Shown here piece after piece: positions 31,050 through 44,940 of a DNA stretch of 64,000 bases (its first letter is position 1; each line of letters opens with the position of its first letter). The stretch is from Campylorhamphus procurvoides (lineage: Eukaryota > Chordata > Aves > Passeriformes > Dendrocolaptidae). Location of the stretch: positions 15,252-79,251 of the forward strand of contig WBMV01005160.1 in the NCBI GenBank assembly GCA_013396655.1. The letters run 5' to 3'. The notes under the pieces were generated by a model. It was given only the letters and a program-made list of their open reading frames with translations, ran no database searches and had not been told where the DNA came from. The position numbers and the translations under genes are program-made.

Positions 31050-32310
31050 GTTCCATCTCCCGCGATGCCAAAGAACTGTCATTTTTATGAATCTGGGGGA
31101 TGATTTGTCCTTTGCTGTTTCTTTATATATAAATACACTGACAAAAATACATATATATATATGTAAAGGAATAAATTAGGGAAGAAGAAAAGCCTCTTAG
31201 TTTCCTCTCATTCCTATGTGGTAATTTACAGGATAACCCTTTCTTGCCTTCCCTCAGGTGCTCTCTCCAGAACATCTCCAGAGATATGGGGGGTTTATTC
31301 CCCTCTTAAAAAGTAACTCTAACCATCCCTAACTTTCGATGCCAAGGTGTGCTGGCCCAGGGAGCCCTGGCATTCCCCTGGCTGTGTCAGGAGCAGGTCT
31401 GTGGGATAAATAACCCTTTCCATACCGTTCACTCCTGCCTTCCATGAGCGTTACTCCAGCGGGATGTCCAGGCACTGTTGGGAACTGGCTGAGGGAAAAC
31501 CACCCAGGCAACACCTCTGCAGAACTCACCTGGAAACGGGGAAAAGGTTTATGCAATAGAACAAAACTCATCAGGGATTCAAGCCCGCTTGTTGGATGGT
31601 TTCTGTCATCCGTGTTGCAATGAGGAGGCAAAGGATGGGCTCAGCCGTGACTCACGTTGACTGGATTTGGAAGGCAGGAGAGGATTTTAGGAGGCAAGTT
31701 GCTACAAGCCTTAAAACAAAGGGGAAAAGCAAGGCTTCCACCCCTGGTTCTCAGCCCCCCTCGTGCCTCTCTCCCTGCCTGCCCCACTGGGCTCCTGCAC
31801 AGCAGGTGAACACAGGGCTGGAGGTGTTCCCACCACGGGAAGAGCCGCTCTGCGGGGACAAACAGCCCCCCTCCCCACACGAGGTGTGTCCACACAGGCA
31901 CAGGGGAAGGCAGAGCCATTAATTTGGGTACAACACCCTGAACACACCTCTGTGGCTCCTGGCTCAGCACGGCCAGCTGGGAGCGCAGTGCCAGCACTGA
32001 CCCTGCCCTGGTGCCTCTGCCACTGGGACGTGCTGGGCTGAGCTCTGTCTGACCCAGCACGGGCACCTCCCCTCTGCCCTGGGCACTGCTGCCTGCCAGG
32101 AGCCAGGCACGGGCAGAGGATGCTTTCTGGGAATGAAACCAGTGGTGGGAGCAATGCAAGCTCCATGGGATTGCTGGGGAGCACCAGTGGCCAAAACCCT
32201 GTACAGTGGAGGACAGAGATACCCAAAATCAGCTGAATGAGGGCTGATGGTCAAATCAGTGCCATAGCACAGACCCTGCAGTGCTGAAAGGACACAGAAA
32301 GAAGAGAAAA
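31050..32310. other. intergenic, no gene seen
   Basis: Upstream flank of GRHL3. It holds a short AT dinucleotide run near 31150-31162 and otherwise ordinary sequence. The open frames at 31640-32250 are stop-poor GC-rich shadows with no recognisable domain. Confidence 0.6.
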
Positions 32311-32317
32311 GAACCCT

Positions 32318-32425
32318 ACAGAATTATAGGATCAGAGAGTGGTTTGGGTTGGAAGGCACCTTCGAGATAATCCAGTCCCAAGTCCCCTGCCAAGGGCAGG
32401 GACATGTCCTCTTAAGCCAAGGAAA
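32318..32425 (-). repeat. CR1 LINE 3' fragment
   Basis: Reads CAGAATTATAGGATCAGAGA, then GGTTTGGGTTGGAAGGCACC, the reverse complement of the CR1 end. It is short and 5'-truncated. Confidence 0.9.
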
Positions 32426-35400
32426 GCACAAATCTTATCCAACTGTGGCATTAGTCAGTCAATATTCTGATTGTATCTTCAAACCAAGGAAGCTTTGCCA
32501 GTTCACAGTGACCAGTCACAGTCCTGGGCCCTTGTCCTTTACCCAGACCCAGGTAGGGAGTATTTCACTGGCTCTGACAGTGCAGAGCAGCAGAGCCCCC
32601 TCAGGGGATTTCCAAGTTTCTTCTAACCTTTCAGTGAGACTTACCAGATTCCAGCAACAAAAGTGAAGGAGGAGAAAACACTACCTGAGCCAGACCATGC
32701 AGGGGAACAGCAGGGCATGGGATTCTGACCCCTGTGGGGAAAAGCCCATGTCAAAGAGAAGAGAGGGAGAAACGTGTCTGGCAAAGCTGAGCAGTGACAG
32801 GCTTGGCTTTGGATAAAGGTGTCCTCTGCCATCACTGCCAGGCCAAATCCACCTCTGGATTTGGTTCAAGTTTTCAGACCTGGCCTTTTGCAGACCAGCA
32901 GGGATGACACTGCTGCTTTAGCACTGGGGCCAGGAGAAAAATGAACCCACCTGGACCCTTCTGCCTGCCCAGAGCCAAGGTCTGTGACTGAGGTGCTTCT
33001 GGCACAGCCCTGGTTGCACCTTTGGGGGTTCAAGCCCAGCCCTGCTGCACTTGCAGTGGAACTGGGACTTCCCAGGCTCCTGGTGCTGCCTGCCAGTCCC
33101 TGGCAAGGCTCTGTGCCCTGTCCTGCCTCCTGTGTCTGCCTGAGGAGCCACGAGGTCCCCTGGGAAGGAGAAACACAGACTGCCCTTGAACAAATTCTCT
33201 GGGACTCCCAAAGGGTGCTGGGATTGACTCTCTTAGGTTTACTAATCCTGCTTTTTAGCATTAGGTTTCTTGTCAGCTTTGCTCCAGGACTTTATCCTTT
33301 CCCTGAGAGGGCCTTACAGCAATGGTGGAGCGAGACTTGGCCAGGCTGGAAGATGCTCCTTCTCACATCCAGCCTCATTGCTTTTGCCATTCCCCCTGTG
33401 CAGGTCCCCAGCCCCCAGGGCTCTCCAGCCCCAGGAACCACAGGGCCCAGGTAACATCACTCCCAGCACAAACCTGTCCCTTCCACGGGGCTGTACCTGC
33501 CTGGCTCTCTTAGGGTACCACCAGAGCTCCCCAACCCCCTTTGCAAGGCCAGGTGAGAATGTTTCCTGCTCCCCATCAGTGCTGCCCCTGACAGGACCAG
33601 ATGTGTCCTGGTGGGCACAGGGCCAGCCCATCCCAGCTGGGCAGGGAGCTGCCCCCACAGCCCTGCAGAGGGGACCCCTGCCCTGCCCTCCCTGCCCCTC
33701 CATCCCCCTGGCTCTCCTGGGATCACGGGAGTTTTACGGCGCCTGAGAGGCCCCCAGGCCTGGACGCCCAGACAAACCCTTTGACTATGATTTCAGTATT
33801 TCTAATTATTATTTTCTCTCTTTTTTTTTTTCATTTATACTCCACCCTCCAAGAGTATCTGGTGAGGGGGTGGGTTAAAAGAAAGAGACCAAGAGATACA
33901 TTCTCTGTGCACAAAACCCTCCCACTTCCCTTCCACTCCCCTGTTAAATATACCTTGGAACAAAAGCCTTTTATGATGCTCTAAAAATAAAGCATGCAGC
34001 AGTCAAGACAAACTGCAAGGTTTAAAAGAGGGCCAAATTTTGCTCACAGCTACACCCTCTCTAAGGCAACAGGGTTGCACTTGTGTTTGGCTTGTTAAAC
34101 CCTCGTCAAACATCCCTGGCAGACTGTGATTAGCTGCCTTTCCTAGGGACAGAGCTGAGGACAACATCACCAGCGGGTCCCCAGCCCTCAGGAGGAGCTG
34201 CCCAAGGTGCAGAGTGTCCAGGACATCCCAATATTCCAATTTCTGCCCCATCACCGGTTCGTGGTGTGACCTCACCTAAGTCATTTCACACTCCCTGTTC
34301 CCAGACTGCCTTCTCTTCTGTATAACCTGTAAGAAACTTCAAAGCCAGGGCTTTAATCCCTTTAGGATACACAGCTTTTCCCACTGACAGCTGTCAAACA
34401 TCCTCTCCAGCTGTCCTGTGATGTGCCAGGAATTTCAGCTGCCTTTGACCAAAGGTTATTAAAACACTTCAACAATTAATACTCAGTAAGAGGAAGCAGC
34501 CTGGAGCAGGCTGAAGGGAGCTGCTCTCCAAAGGGGGATGTGGCTGCTCCAGGTGCTTTTCCAGCAGAAAGTACACCTTGTGCCATGGAAGTTTGCAGAA
34601 ACCTTTGATATCCAAAGCAGACAATCTTTCCCAGTGAGACTCCCTGTGTCTCCCAGAGCCTTTTCCTTGGGAAAGCAGAAGAAAAAGCTGAGCTGGAACT
34701 TCCTTGGGCTGCAAGGCTGAGTCTGGCAGGACTGCCCTTGCTTCTGTTTGTACAGCACACGGCATGACAGAGGCCCCAGCAGTCCCTCTATAGCTCTATT
34801 GTCACAGTAATAACAAGGAAAAGGACAAGAAGAATTTGGCCATCTGAAGCCAGAGGGCCAAACCCCTCCGTGGCCCCTTCCCAGCAGCTGTTTTCCTGTG
34901 GGTGCAGACCTCTCTCTGCAGGGTTTCTGGGAATCCAGCTGGCTCTGCTGGGCCCCCCATGTTACCACTAAACAACATGACCCGATGCTTCAATGTCTTT
35001 TTAATAGAGTCAGGTCAGTTTGTTATTATCTGTTGTAGCCCACGGGGCTATAGGAAAATTCCTGTTGTCTTTATCTAGTTCTACCAGTTCTTACCCAGTA
35101 GCAAGTTTGGGTTGCAAACAACTGACCCAACGGAGAGTCTTCAGGGCAGGGACCTCCAGCAAAACAAACAAACATGACCCCCGTCCCAGCCACCTTCTCG
35201 GGGTGAAGAAGCTCCAGAGCAGGAGCAGAAGGTGCTGCCAGCACTGCCAGCAGAGCAAGGAAGGGCTCAGGGCTGGGCCCACGGTTACCACAGCTCTGCC
35301 ATTCCTCCCAGAGAGAAGCTGATTTTTAAACATGAAAACAGTTTTTCTAATGGAGCAGATGCAAAACATCAGGTATTGCTCCCAACCATTTCCCCCAGTG

Positions 35401-38155
35401 CTGCAGCCTGATCAAAGCTGGCTCCCTTCAGGAAGTTATCTGATGGCAGGCAGAGAGGGGTTTGGTCTTGGGGACCTCAGTTGACTCCATGGCTCATTTA
35501 ATCAGCCCTTGCAGAGCACAGATATGGAAATGGCCCTGGCAGAGAGAGCTGTCCTGAGCTGCTCAGAATCAATTCCCCTTATCAGGCAGGAGGGCACATC
35601 CCAGCTGGGCTCAGCCAGGCTCTGAAGCAGCCCCTGGATTTGGATCCCACTGTCTGCCCCCTTCACACAGACCCCCGTTCCCCCTGAGCCCAAGGACAGC
35701 ACAGAAAGGGGAGTTCAGTCAAGTTCCTCAGCAGCAAATAAACCGAGGAAATATGAATGAATACCAGTCCATTCTGGTGGCCTTAGTGAATCTCAGGGAG
35801 CTCTGAAAGGAATCTTGACGTGACAACTTAGTTTCTGTAGGTAATTAGAAATCTCAGGTCAGAGATATTTATCTGGGAGCAACATCTGGAACTAATAAGG
35901 CCTGGGTTTGCCAGGCCTCCATGGTTTCATCACAAATCTGCTGATACTTGCTTTTATTAGTTTATTTAGTTGCCTCTTACACCCTGACTTCCTGTAATCA
36001 TCTGATCATGTGAAAGTTTTCTCTGCATAAAAACCTCCGTCCTTGATGATTGTTGCAAAACGCCTCAAACCCCAGTTCCTACAGGCTCAGGAATGAGGAG
36101 ACAGAAAGGAAAATAACTCCCTCACACAGCCCACAAAGTGAAGCAATTTTGAAGCCAACCCCATCCCTCCCAAGGACCTGGCCTGTGGTTTCCCTGTGCT
36201 GGCAGGACTGGGGCTCATGACCTGCTAGTGCTGAGCCTGGTCAGTCCTGGACTCATCAAAGCACTGCAGATTTTAATTATTTCTCACTTCTGTTCCACAC
36301 CTGTCATTACTCCTCTGAATCACTGCTGGGATCCTGGTACAGGGGATGTTTTGGGGTGGCCAGAATGGGCACACAGCAGCAGGCATCCTGCCTTCCTCTG
36401 CCTCAGCACTTTGCAGGAGATGACTTTCCCACAACAGCTTGAGAAAGCAGCTGTCAGACCTGATGATTTAGAGAGAAGAGGAGGAACTCGGCTCCACAAT
36501 CTGGATTTGACTCTGAAACTGTCCCTGGAATTGGGATTTCATGCTCAGATCCCAGGCCTGGCTGGGAGACACCTCCTGCTCTGGAAGCATTGAGATGGAA
36601 AGGCAAAGGCACAGGGAGGGAGGGGCAGTGAGGCTGGACAGGGGCTCGGGACAGCTCTGTGGGAAGGGAATCTCATTCCAGGAGAGAACTGGGAAGCCCA
36701 AGGGGCCTGAGTGAGTCAGAGCTATCCCTGATACCCCTCAGGGAGTGCAGCCCCACTCCTGAAGGAGCCCACGGGCACCTGGAGCTCGAATTCTTCATGG
36801 GCAGGGAGGGATTTCCCTTTGAAAATCTCCTGGTTTGGGTCCTGCTCCCTCCTCAAGGGCCCCAGATTTGTCCTGCCAGCACGGAGCCAACAGCCCCCTC
36901 CAAATACATGTGGGACCCACAGAGGGCTGGATGCTGCAGCAAAGCCCAAGCAAAGTGGCAGTGCTGCAAAATTGAGAGTTTTGGGCTGGAGGAAGGGGAA
37001 ACTTGACCCTCTGGGGTTTATCTTCTGGTTCAAGGAGTTGCTGCAAAACGTGCCCTTCGTGTCCCAGCATGAGGGGGCAGTGGGTGCCCTTTGGCCTGCA
37101 CAGGGACCAGCCCTCTGCCAGCACAGGGAGAGCTTTACTGGGGGGACAGGACCTCTGTGGTCACCCCAGTACCCCCTGAGCTGCACAGCCCCCCCACCCA
37201 CACTGCAGCTGCATCCAGCCTGGAGGGGGCTGTGGACAGGGGATCACAGCCAGGAGTCACAGCCCACACCCCACAGCCCAGCTCTGCTCCCAGCTCTCCT
37301 CTCAGCCTGGGGAGCCCTGAACCTCCACCAGCATCATCTCTCCCAAACGTCCTCCCCACGGCTCTCCAGTGGAGGAGAGAAGAACAGATACCCATCTGCT
37401 CCACCCTCTGGTAGTGGGCAAGCTCTGCTTCCTCGCTGGCACTTGTCTATCATATTTGATACCAAATAAAGGCCCACTTAATTCTGACTCACTCCACCTG
37501 CTCGTATGGCTTAGTCTTCCTGGCCAGGCCATAATCCAACATCTACAGTGAAAAATCTTACCATCTGAAATGAAACTTCAATTCAAATCATATCAGTTCA
37601 TCACCTCCTCAGATAACAAATCTAACCAAAGCTTGTAAGAACTTATTGGACTGTTTCTAGATTGCCCAGCATGTAGGTCAAACATACAAATCCACGAGCC
37701 TTCCTGCACAGCAAATCCAGATCAGTTTAGTTTTCGTCAGCCTCTGTAGGGCTGGAACTTGCTTCTTGAGGCAGGTTGTTCTTGGGGGATTAAGAGAAAG
37801 TTCACAGCAGTTATCCCATGAAATGGAAAAATGGCAGGTAGTTTTGCAACATTTAAAGAGATGCACTAAGATGAGGGCTGCTGGCCCTCAGGGCCTGGGG
37901 ATTTTCCTTCCCCAGAGAAAATGCCTTCTGCAAAAAGCACATACCTCTTACAAAACTAACTGTTGCTTTGGCTTTGTTAACTAAAGAAAACAACCTTCTT
38001 TTACTTCAGGATCTGAGAATCAGCCTCCCCTCTAAGCTGACATTGTCGTATTTTCCCCACTGATGGCCAGGTAGGATCTTGAGAATGGCAAACCTGATTT
38101 ATCATTTATCTGGTGCTGGGTCCAACAGCAACAGCCTCACGACTAATACTCAGGG
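32426..38155. other. intergenic, no gene seen
   Basis: I see no spliced gene, RNA gene or CR1 end. Scattered open frames of 60-216 codons (for example 36819-37469) lack recognisable motifs and overlap on both strands, as expected by chance in this composition. A poly(T) run lies near 33821-33832. Confidence 0.5.
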
Positions 38156-38159
38156 AGGA

Positions 38160-38355
38160 GACAATCCCAGAATATCCTGAGCTGGGAGGGACCCCCAAGG
38201 ACCATCCAGTCCAGCCCCTGGCCCTGCACAGACACCCCAACAATCCCACCCTGTCCCTGTCCCACTCTCCAAACCCTCCTGGAGCTCTGGCAGCCTTGGG
38301 GCCGTGCCCACCACCCTCTGGGGGAAGAGCCTTTCCCTGAGATCCTGCAGGGAGC
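38160..38355 (-). repeat. CR1 LINE 3' fragment
   Basis: Starts with the inverted CR1 terminus (AGAATATCCTGAGCTGGGAG) and continues through CAACAATCCCACCCTG and CCACCCTCTGGGGGAAGAGC. It is the same subfamily as the copy at 56986 but lacks about 30 bp between two GTGCCCAC words. Confidence 0.9.
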
Positions 38356-41300
38356 AGAGAGAGGAAGCCCTGGATGCTCCAGCTCTGTTTCCATGGGCTG
38401 TCTCCAGGGCTCTGCAATGGGAAGCAGGACCCAAAGCTCTGCTCCCTGCCCCTCCCAGCCCCGAGCCCGTGCCATGCAGGCCTGTTTGGGCAGTCCCACA
38501 GGGAGCCCCTGCAGAGCAGCCACCCCCGGGGCTCTCATGGGATCAGCAGCCAGGACCCGACTGAGGCATTTGATGCGAGTCTTACCGAAATTTGCCTACC
38601 CTGAGTGTCTGCTCACCCACGCAAACCACGAGCAGAGATGTGACTTATAGCAATGCATTTTTACCCCAGTTTGAAACAAGATCAAACAAATTAGGCTGCC
38701 CCAGCACAAACGGTGTCTCCACTGGAGCCGGAACTGGTGCTTGTGGCCAAAACCCGAGTACAAGGGAGTCCTAAAAAGGCACAAAAAGGAAGCTCCAATT
38801 TCATCTCAGGCTGGAGGATTTACAGCCTTGACAGTGAGACCTTTTCCAGTAAGCTCCTAGAGCAGCTTTAGGATTAATCACTGCCAGTGAAACCAGTGCC
38901 TGCTGCTCTAAATTTCATGACAGAATGAAATAGTTTTAGGATAAATTAGAAAAATCTAATCTGAGTCAGACTTCGGACAACCAGCTCCAGAGCCCAGTGG
39001 GGAGGCCACTGTGAGCCTTCCCAAGGGAGACTTTGCATTGGGGATTGACCCTTTTTCCCCACAAGGACAAGCTGGCCCTGGCAGAGCGAGCTGGTGCTGG
39101 GGCAGAGGGCAGAGGGCAGGGGAGGGTACTGGAGACTCTCCCCCTTGACCTGAGTGTGACATTTGGCTGACATTGCCACAGGGCCCATCCCTGCAGTATC
39201 TGATCCCTTGTCCCTGTGATCTCCCGTGTCCCAGAGACCCCAGGCAGCCCCCCTGGCTAGCAGGAACCCAGATTGAATTCTGGCCATTCGCTGCCTCAGG
39301 TGAGGCTGTAAAATGAACAATCCAGGATTGCCCCGAAAGGCAGATGTACTAATTAGGGAAACCTTGGGTGGCAGTTCTGAGCGTGGTGCTTTTAATAACT
39401 GCAGGGATGTTGAGAAGCAAATAAATTATATGATGAAAGTCTACCAGGCTGCAGAACCCAGATATGCAATAAGCAAGACTGGCACCAAGACTGAAATTTT
39501 GCCCCCTGGGCTTGGCATTTTGTCTGATTGCCTTCCCAGCTGGGGAGGGATCTGGAGCTTCCGGTCCTGCCGACTGCTTGGCAGGGAAGGATTTCTCAAC
39601 AACCACCTGGAGAACCATCCTGGGAAGGCTGGAATTCCAGAGCCAGCACTCCCTGGCACTCAGGGAGGTGCAGCCAGGTGTTCACCAGGAGAGTGACCAA
39701 GGTTTCCCTCCTGACTTTTGGATTTAAAGCGGATATAAACACAGAGAAGCTTTAAATGCAATTCTACGCCTCCTTCCATCACTCTGTGACCTTTTTCCCT
39801 TCCATGTGGCTCTCTGTGCCCACCTTCCAGCTGTGCCCCCCACAACAGCCCAGTTCACGTCCCCACCATGGCTGGGCTCTGCATGGCCCCAATCTCACCA
39901 GCACCCATCAGGAGCACCCCTGCCTGGAGGAAAATCCCCCCAGTACAGACCCCACTTCAGACCTCTGGCCCAGGAAAGACCCTCATTGCTCCCACTGAGT
40001 AAGGCCCACTGGGAATGAGTGCCCATTCCTGGCCCGGGACAGGAGGGCAGCAGAGTCTGTGCCAGGCTGGGAGAGCTCCATTCCCTGTCCCGACCAGCCA
40101 CACACTCCTTTTCCATGCCAATCCCAGCCCGGCTCTGGTTTGCAGGGCTGGACAATGGAACAGCAGGAATTGCTGCCCTGCCCCAGCCCTCGTGTCAGTG
40201 AAATCTCTCGATGGAGACAGAGCTCATCTCGGCTCCCATTCACTTTTCACGCTCCCCGCCTGAAACCCCGCAGGAATAATACGGGGAGCTTGTTGTACCC
40301 ATTGCAGGGGATTTGGGAGCAGCACCTGTTTTGGGAATAATCAGCCCGGCAGGAGGAAAGTTTCTCTCGCTGGTCTCGGAGTATTTACATTTTTGACCTC
40401 ATCTCAGGGTGATAATAGTGCCCTTTGACAATCTTGGAGGGCTCTGCGACTGGTTTGGCCGACTCCTGCCCGGCTCTATTATGATTTTTCTAAAGACCTC
40501 CCGTAAGGGTTAAATGACCTCACATTAGCGCTAATTTGGGGCTAACTTTCCTATTCAGCACATAACAAAGCAATGGGTGTTTACCCAAGTCCCGTAGAGC
40601 GACAGGGACCACACACAACCTCCAGCAGGAAAAATAAGAGAGGCTGATGGAACAGAGCAGGACAGGCTGGATGGACACCCAGCGCTGTCCCCAAGGAGGC
40701 TGCAGAGGGAGGTGACAGTGGCCGTCCCTTCCTGCCCCCATTGCGACCTGCTGAGTCACAGACACACACAACACTCATGCCTCATTCCTCAGCTGCTTTG
40801 CTGCTCCGCGGGCTCCCTGCGAGGTTAACTCTTATTAATTGATGGCAGTAAATCACCCTGCACAGGTAATAAATGAAATGTCTCGCTGCCCTCGCTCCTG
40901 GGAAAGGTTTGGTGAAGGGAAGCAGCACGGAGGGATCACCAGCCTGGTCCCATCCCCTCTCCTGCCCAGGACTGACCGAGCTCAGACAGGGCAGGACACA
41001 CCAACACAGCACTCTGAGGTTGCAAAGCACAGAGCCAGACAGAGATCGTGGGGACATGAGCTTGGTGTCACCACCAGAGAGGAACATCTGGCAGACCCCA
41101 GGGCAGGGGAGAGGCAGCAGCACCAGGGAGGGTTCACCGAGTGCATCCCTGCCACCAACCTGCCCCTTCCCCCTGCAAGGAAAGGGGGGCGAAAAAGAGA
41201 AATACAGAGGGAACACAAACATGTTATTGGCAGAGTGAGTAAACACTGCAGGCTCTTGAGCAACCACTAATGATGGGCCAAGGCTGTGTGAGCTTCCTGT

Positions 41301-44300
41301 CACTGTCCTGCAGTTCACTCCGAATTCACCACGGCAATTAGGGCGTCTTCTATGCAAGAGCTGAAATTCTCCTAGATTGATTTAACGAGTATAATTTCCT
41401 CTCTGGAACTGCTGGAAATTAATCATCACTTCTCCAGGCTCCATGTGGAATTCGCCCTGTCAGCACCACGCGTGGAACCTTCGTGCTGACTGCACTGGTG
41501 TTGACTCTGCTCAAGTGTTTCCTCCACTCAGAATGGGAAATATCCCAAATATGCAGCAAAGCCAACTGTCCCAGCACAGCACACCCCGATTTCTTCTCTA
41601 GGGACAACACCACACAGCAATAAACCCAAGTCTCTCCTTGCTCACACCAGCTTTCACTGAAGATTCTGCAGCAATTTAATTGTATTGACTTAATTTGAAA
41701 GCAGCAGAACCGATGGAATATTTTAAAGAGAAATTAAATACACCTAACCAGTTTCATATCGAGGAAGCTACATCTGGACATAAAGATGTCAACTTGTGCA
41801 TGTAAATCAGGTAACTAGCCAGCTAATTCCCTATTCTCATGTCTCCCTGCCCGGTTTGGGTGTCCAGCTGGAGGATTTGGGGAGCCGAGAGCAGGGAACG
41901 TCCCTGAGAAATGACTGAATTATTGGGACTCCAAGAAATCTGTTCTTTTTTGCCCACCTCAAACTCAATAAAAACCTATAAATGGAGTCAGACAAAGAAA
42001 AGAGTAAACAATTTACAGCACAAGGAGACACAGTTTAAGTGACTGGCAGCTAAAAGAGCAGACTGCTCGAGAAAGAAAACTGTTTTGTTTATTAAAACAA
42101 TTACTGGGGCTTAAAAGGAAGAGCTCTGAAGGAGGTGTGAATGAAGTGCCCTTCTCAAAACTGAGGTGTGGCTGCTCCAGAGGTTTTCCCAGCATTTTGG
42201 TGTCTTTTGATGTAAACCACAGAAACTAAACTGTATGAATTAAAATCAGAGCTCCTTAAAATTCACCAGTTCCAGGATTATTCTTGGGAGCTGACCCACC
42301 CCAAGAACAGCCCACAGGTGTACAGTCACAAAGGGACTGACATGAAAGTTTCAGCAAGGCTTTGTTGACTTCTTCCACCCCACTGCTGACCCATTTCCAG
42401 CCATCAGTAGTTTTCAGCATCTTTTGCATGAGGATCTTTCTAAATTCTCCATTCTCTCTAAAACCACTGACAGCAACCTTGCTTTTCTCAGCCACTTCTG
42501 TAGGAGTTGTGCAAATCCCCCGAGAGTCTGTGGGTCCAAAGAATTGATCCCCATCCCTTTATTGCTTCTCCAGCTCTGGGGAAGGGCCAGGACTTATTCC
42601 AGAATATCTTTTTCTCTGGACAAAAGCAGTTCTGCCACGGGGAGCTGCATTTTAGAATCACTCTGCAGGGACATCTAATTAGAGATTGCAGCATCCCTGG
42701 GAGATTTATCAATCCATTGGATTCTGCCTGTAGATAAGAGACTCAAAGCTCGACTGTCCTCATGGCAGAGCCAAGATCACACCACCACTCCTGATTCCTG
42801 CCATGCTGTTTCTGGCTGGGACTGGGGAAAAACCATCCTCAGATCTTCCTTCTGCAAAGTTTCTGCCTCTCTTTGGAGCGAGGATGGCTGGAAATTAAAT
42901 GAAAATATCTCCTCTTAAAAGGCCTTCATCCAGTTTTGCAAATAAACAGATAAGCAGCCACCCAGTGGGGGAACAAGATCATAACCAGCTGGGTCTGGGA
43001 TGTGGAAAGGTGTGGAATAAACCAGAACAGTTTTGAGGATGGCAAGATGGATGTGTAGGAGACAGAATTACAGACATTCCTAATAAGGGAACGGCGAGTT
43101 TGAACTTCCTGTGAAAAATTAAACCCACAAACAAAGCTGGGAGATTCTCAGAGCTCCGGAGCGAGGAGGAGGCAGAGGAGAGGCGGGGTAAAACTGCACC
43201 GAGTAGGAACTGCCACAGAAAACTGAGCTTTCAAAGTGTTCCCTTTTATCTCGAGGGCTCTGGGGTAAGAATGGAGCAAGAGGCAGTAATGAGCAGAGGT
43301 GCTAATTGCATGGAGCATCTCCATGGAGCTTTAGATTAAAGAGCAGCTCCTCGGGGGGTGAGGAATCAGTAGATCTCGGAGCCACAGTGGGGCAGGCAGG
43401 TGTACCTTTGTGAGCAGCCAGCCTGCCTCCCTCCCTGCCCATCTGAGATGGAAATGAGAGCTCCCAATGCTCCCTTTCCACACGCACCATCCGAGCTGCG
43501 AGCTCTGCCGAGATGGCCATGGATTTATTTACATCTCTGCCTTATCGCTGCAATCTCGCAGGGGCCCCTTCGCTGCTCTGGAGTCCTGATGACAGTAAAA
43601 ACACCGTTCCAGGGCTCGGTGTTTGTGGCACCGAAGGGTCGGATCCCTGCCCATCTCATCCCCCCCAGCACCAGCGCTCCTCGCTCTGCCCCTCCAGGCA
43701 CATCCAGGACAAGGAACGTGTGTTGGAGGGGACGAACCAGCGCCACATCCAGGCTGATCTGCCTCAGTTTGGCTTTGGATCCTCCCCAGGACCCCAAAGT
43801 CCTGCAAAGCTGCAGGGCAGCAGCAGCAGCTCCCTGGGGAGAGATGGAAACGGACCTGCCTGCCATGGAAAAGGGCTGGGCCGGGGGGATCCAGGCAGGG
43901 AAGAGCCCCCCCAGCCCTCCCATGCAGAACTGGGGGGCTCCTTATTTATTGGAAAAAACCATCCATGAAGTCTAGAACCAAAGAACAAATAAAACTAGTT
44001 GAGCTCCACGGTTTCCACAGTGTTTCCTGCCTTTGGAACACTGAAGGCTCATTGAGGGAGCACCAAAGCACAGGGGCACAGCAGCCTCTCCTGCCCACAG
44101 CACCTTCAGCAGCCCCAAAGGGGGGGTTTATGGGGCCAGGGCTGGCAGGTTTCCCCCCAGGGCCCCCAGCCCTCGGCCCTGTCACTCCTCATTCCTGTCA
44201 GGCTGGTTCAGAGCCCTTTGGATTAAGGGCTGCTCGAGCAGTTGTTTTGTGCTGTTTTGTTGTGGGGCTGCAGAGGGGAATGAATTACATCAGATAACAC

Positions 44301-44750
44301 ATCAGACTGTCACTCTGGGAATCAGCTGGAAGCCCCAGCCCCTCCAGGAAAACAGCACAAATGGCAGGAGAAGAAAGTGCCAGAGAAGGAATCTCCACTC
44401 TCATCCACATGGATGGATCGACATGGTCATAATTTTTCTTCCTGGTAATTAATTTCAGTGTATCATTAATTGTAATAACCATCAATTTCTAATGAATACT
44501 CTGGGCCTCATCAAAATCCTAGAGCACAGCTGGCACAATTAAAGTAACTGTGCATTCCCTGAGCAACGGGCTCGGTCCTTCCACCTCCTCCCAGTGGGGT
44601 CAGAGCTCAGAGCACCCCATGGGCAGGAGGAAGGTCAGGGGATGGTGGTGTTACCCCAGAACCAGGGGCTCTGCTGCAGATTTCACACAGGGCTTCGAGG
44701 AGAACTCTCTTCCCCTCACCTAATGCAGTGGTTCTCATCAGTCCTGCACT
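38356..44750. other. intergenic with candidate enhancers
   Basis: No gene seen. Blocks at about 39300-39480, 40330-40580, 41270-41440 and 41690-41810 are repeat-free and AT-balanced, with many TAATTA-like cores, unlike the GC-rich surroundings. They are candidates for conserved non-coding elements. A perfect Grainyhead-type half pair AACCAGTT lies at 41746-41753. Conservation itself cannot be judged from one sequence. Confidence 0.4.
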
Positions 44751-44752
44751 GC

Positions 44753-44940
44753 ATGGCCAGTCCTGCCTTGGGCACCTCCAGAGCTGGCCACTCCAACCCT
44801 CCCTGGGCAGCCCCTGCCAAGGCCTGACCACCCTTTCCAGGCAGGAACCCCTCCTGCTGTCCCCCCTGCCCTGCCCTGGCCCAGCCTGAGCCCATTCCCT
44901 CTGCTCCTGTCCCTGTTCCTGTCCCTGTCAGGACACAATG
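44753..44940 (-). repeat. CR1 LINE fragment
   Basis: An inverted internal CR1 segment: CTCCAACCCTCCCTGGGCAG, then GCCAAGGCCTGACCACCCTT, then a CCTGAGCCCATTCCCTCTGC stretch. The last 3' bases are missing or diverged. Confidence 0.75.
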
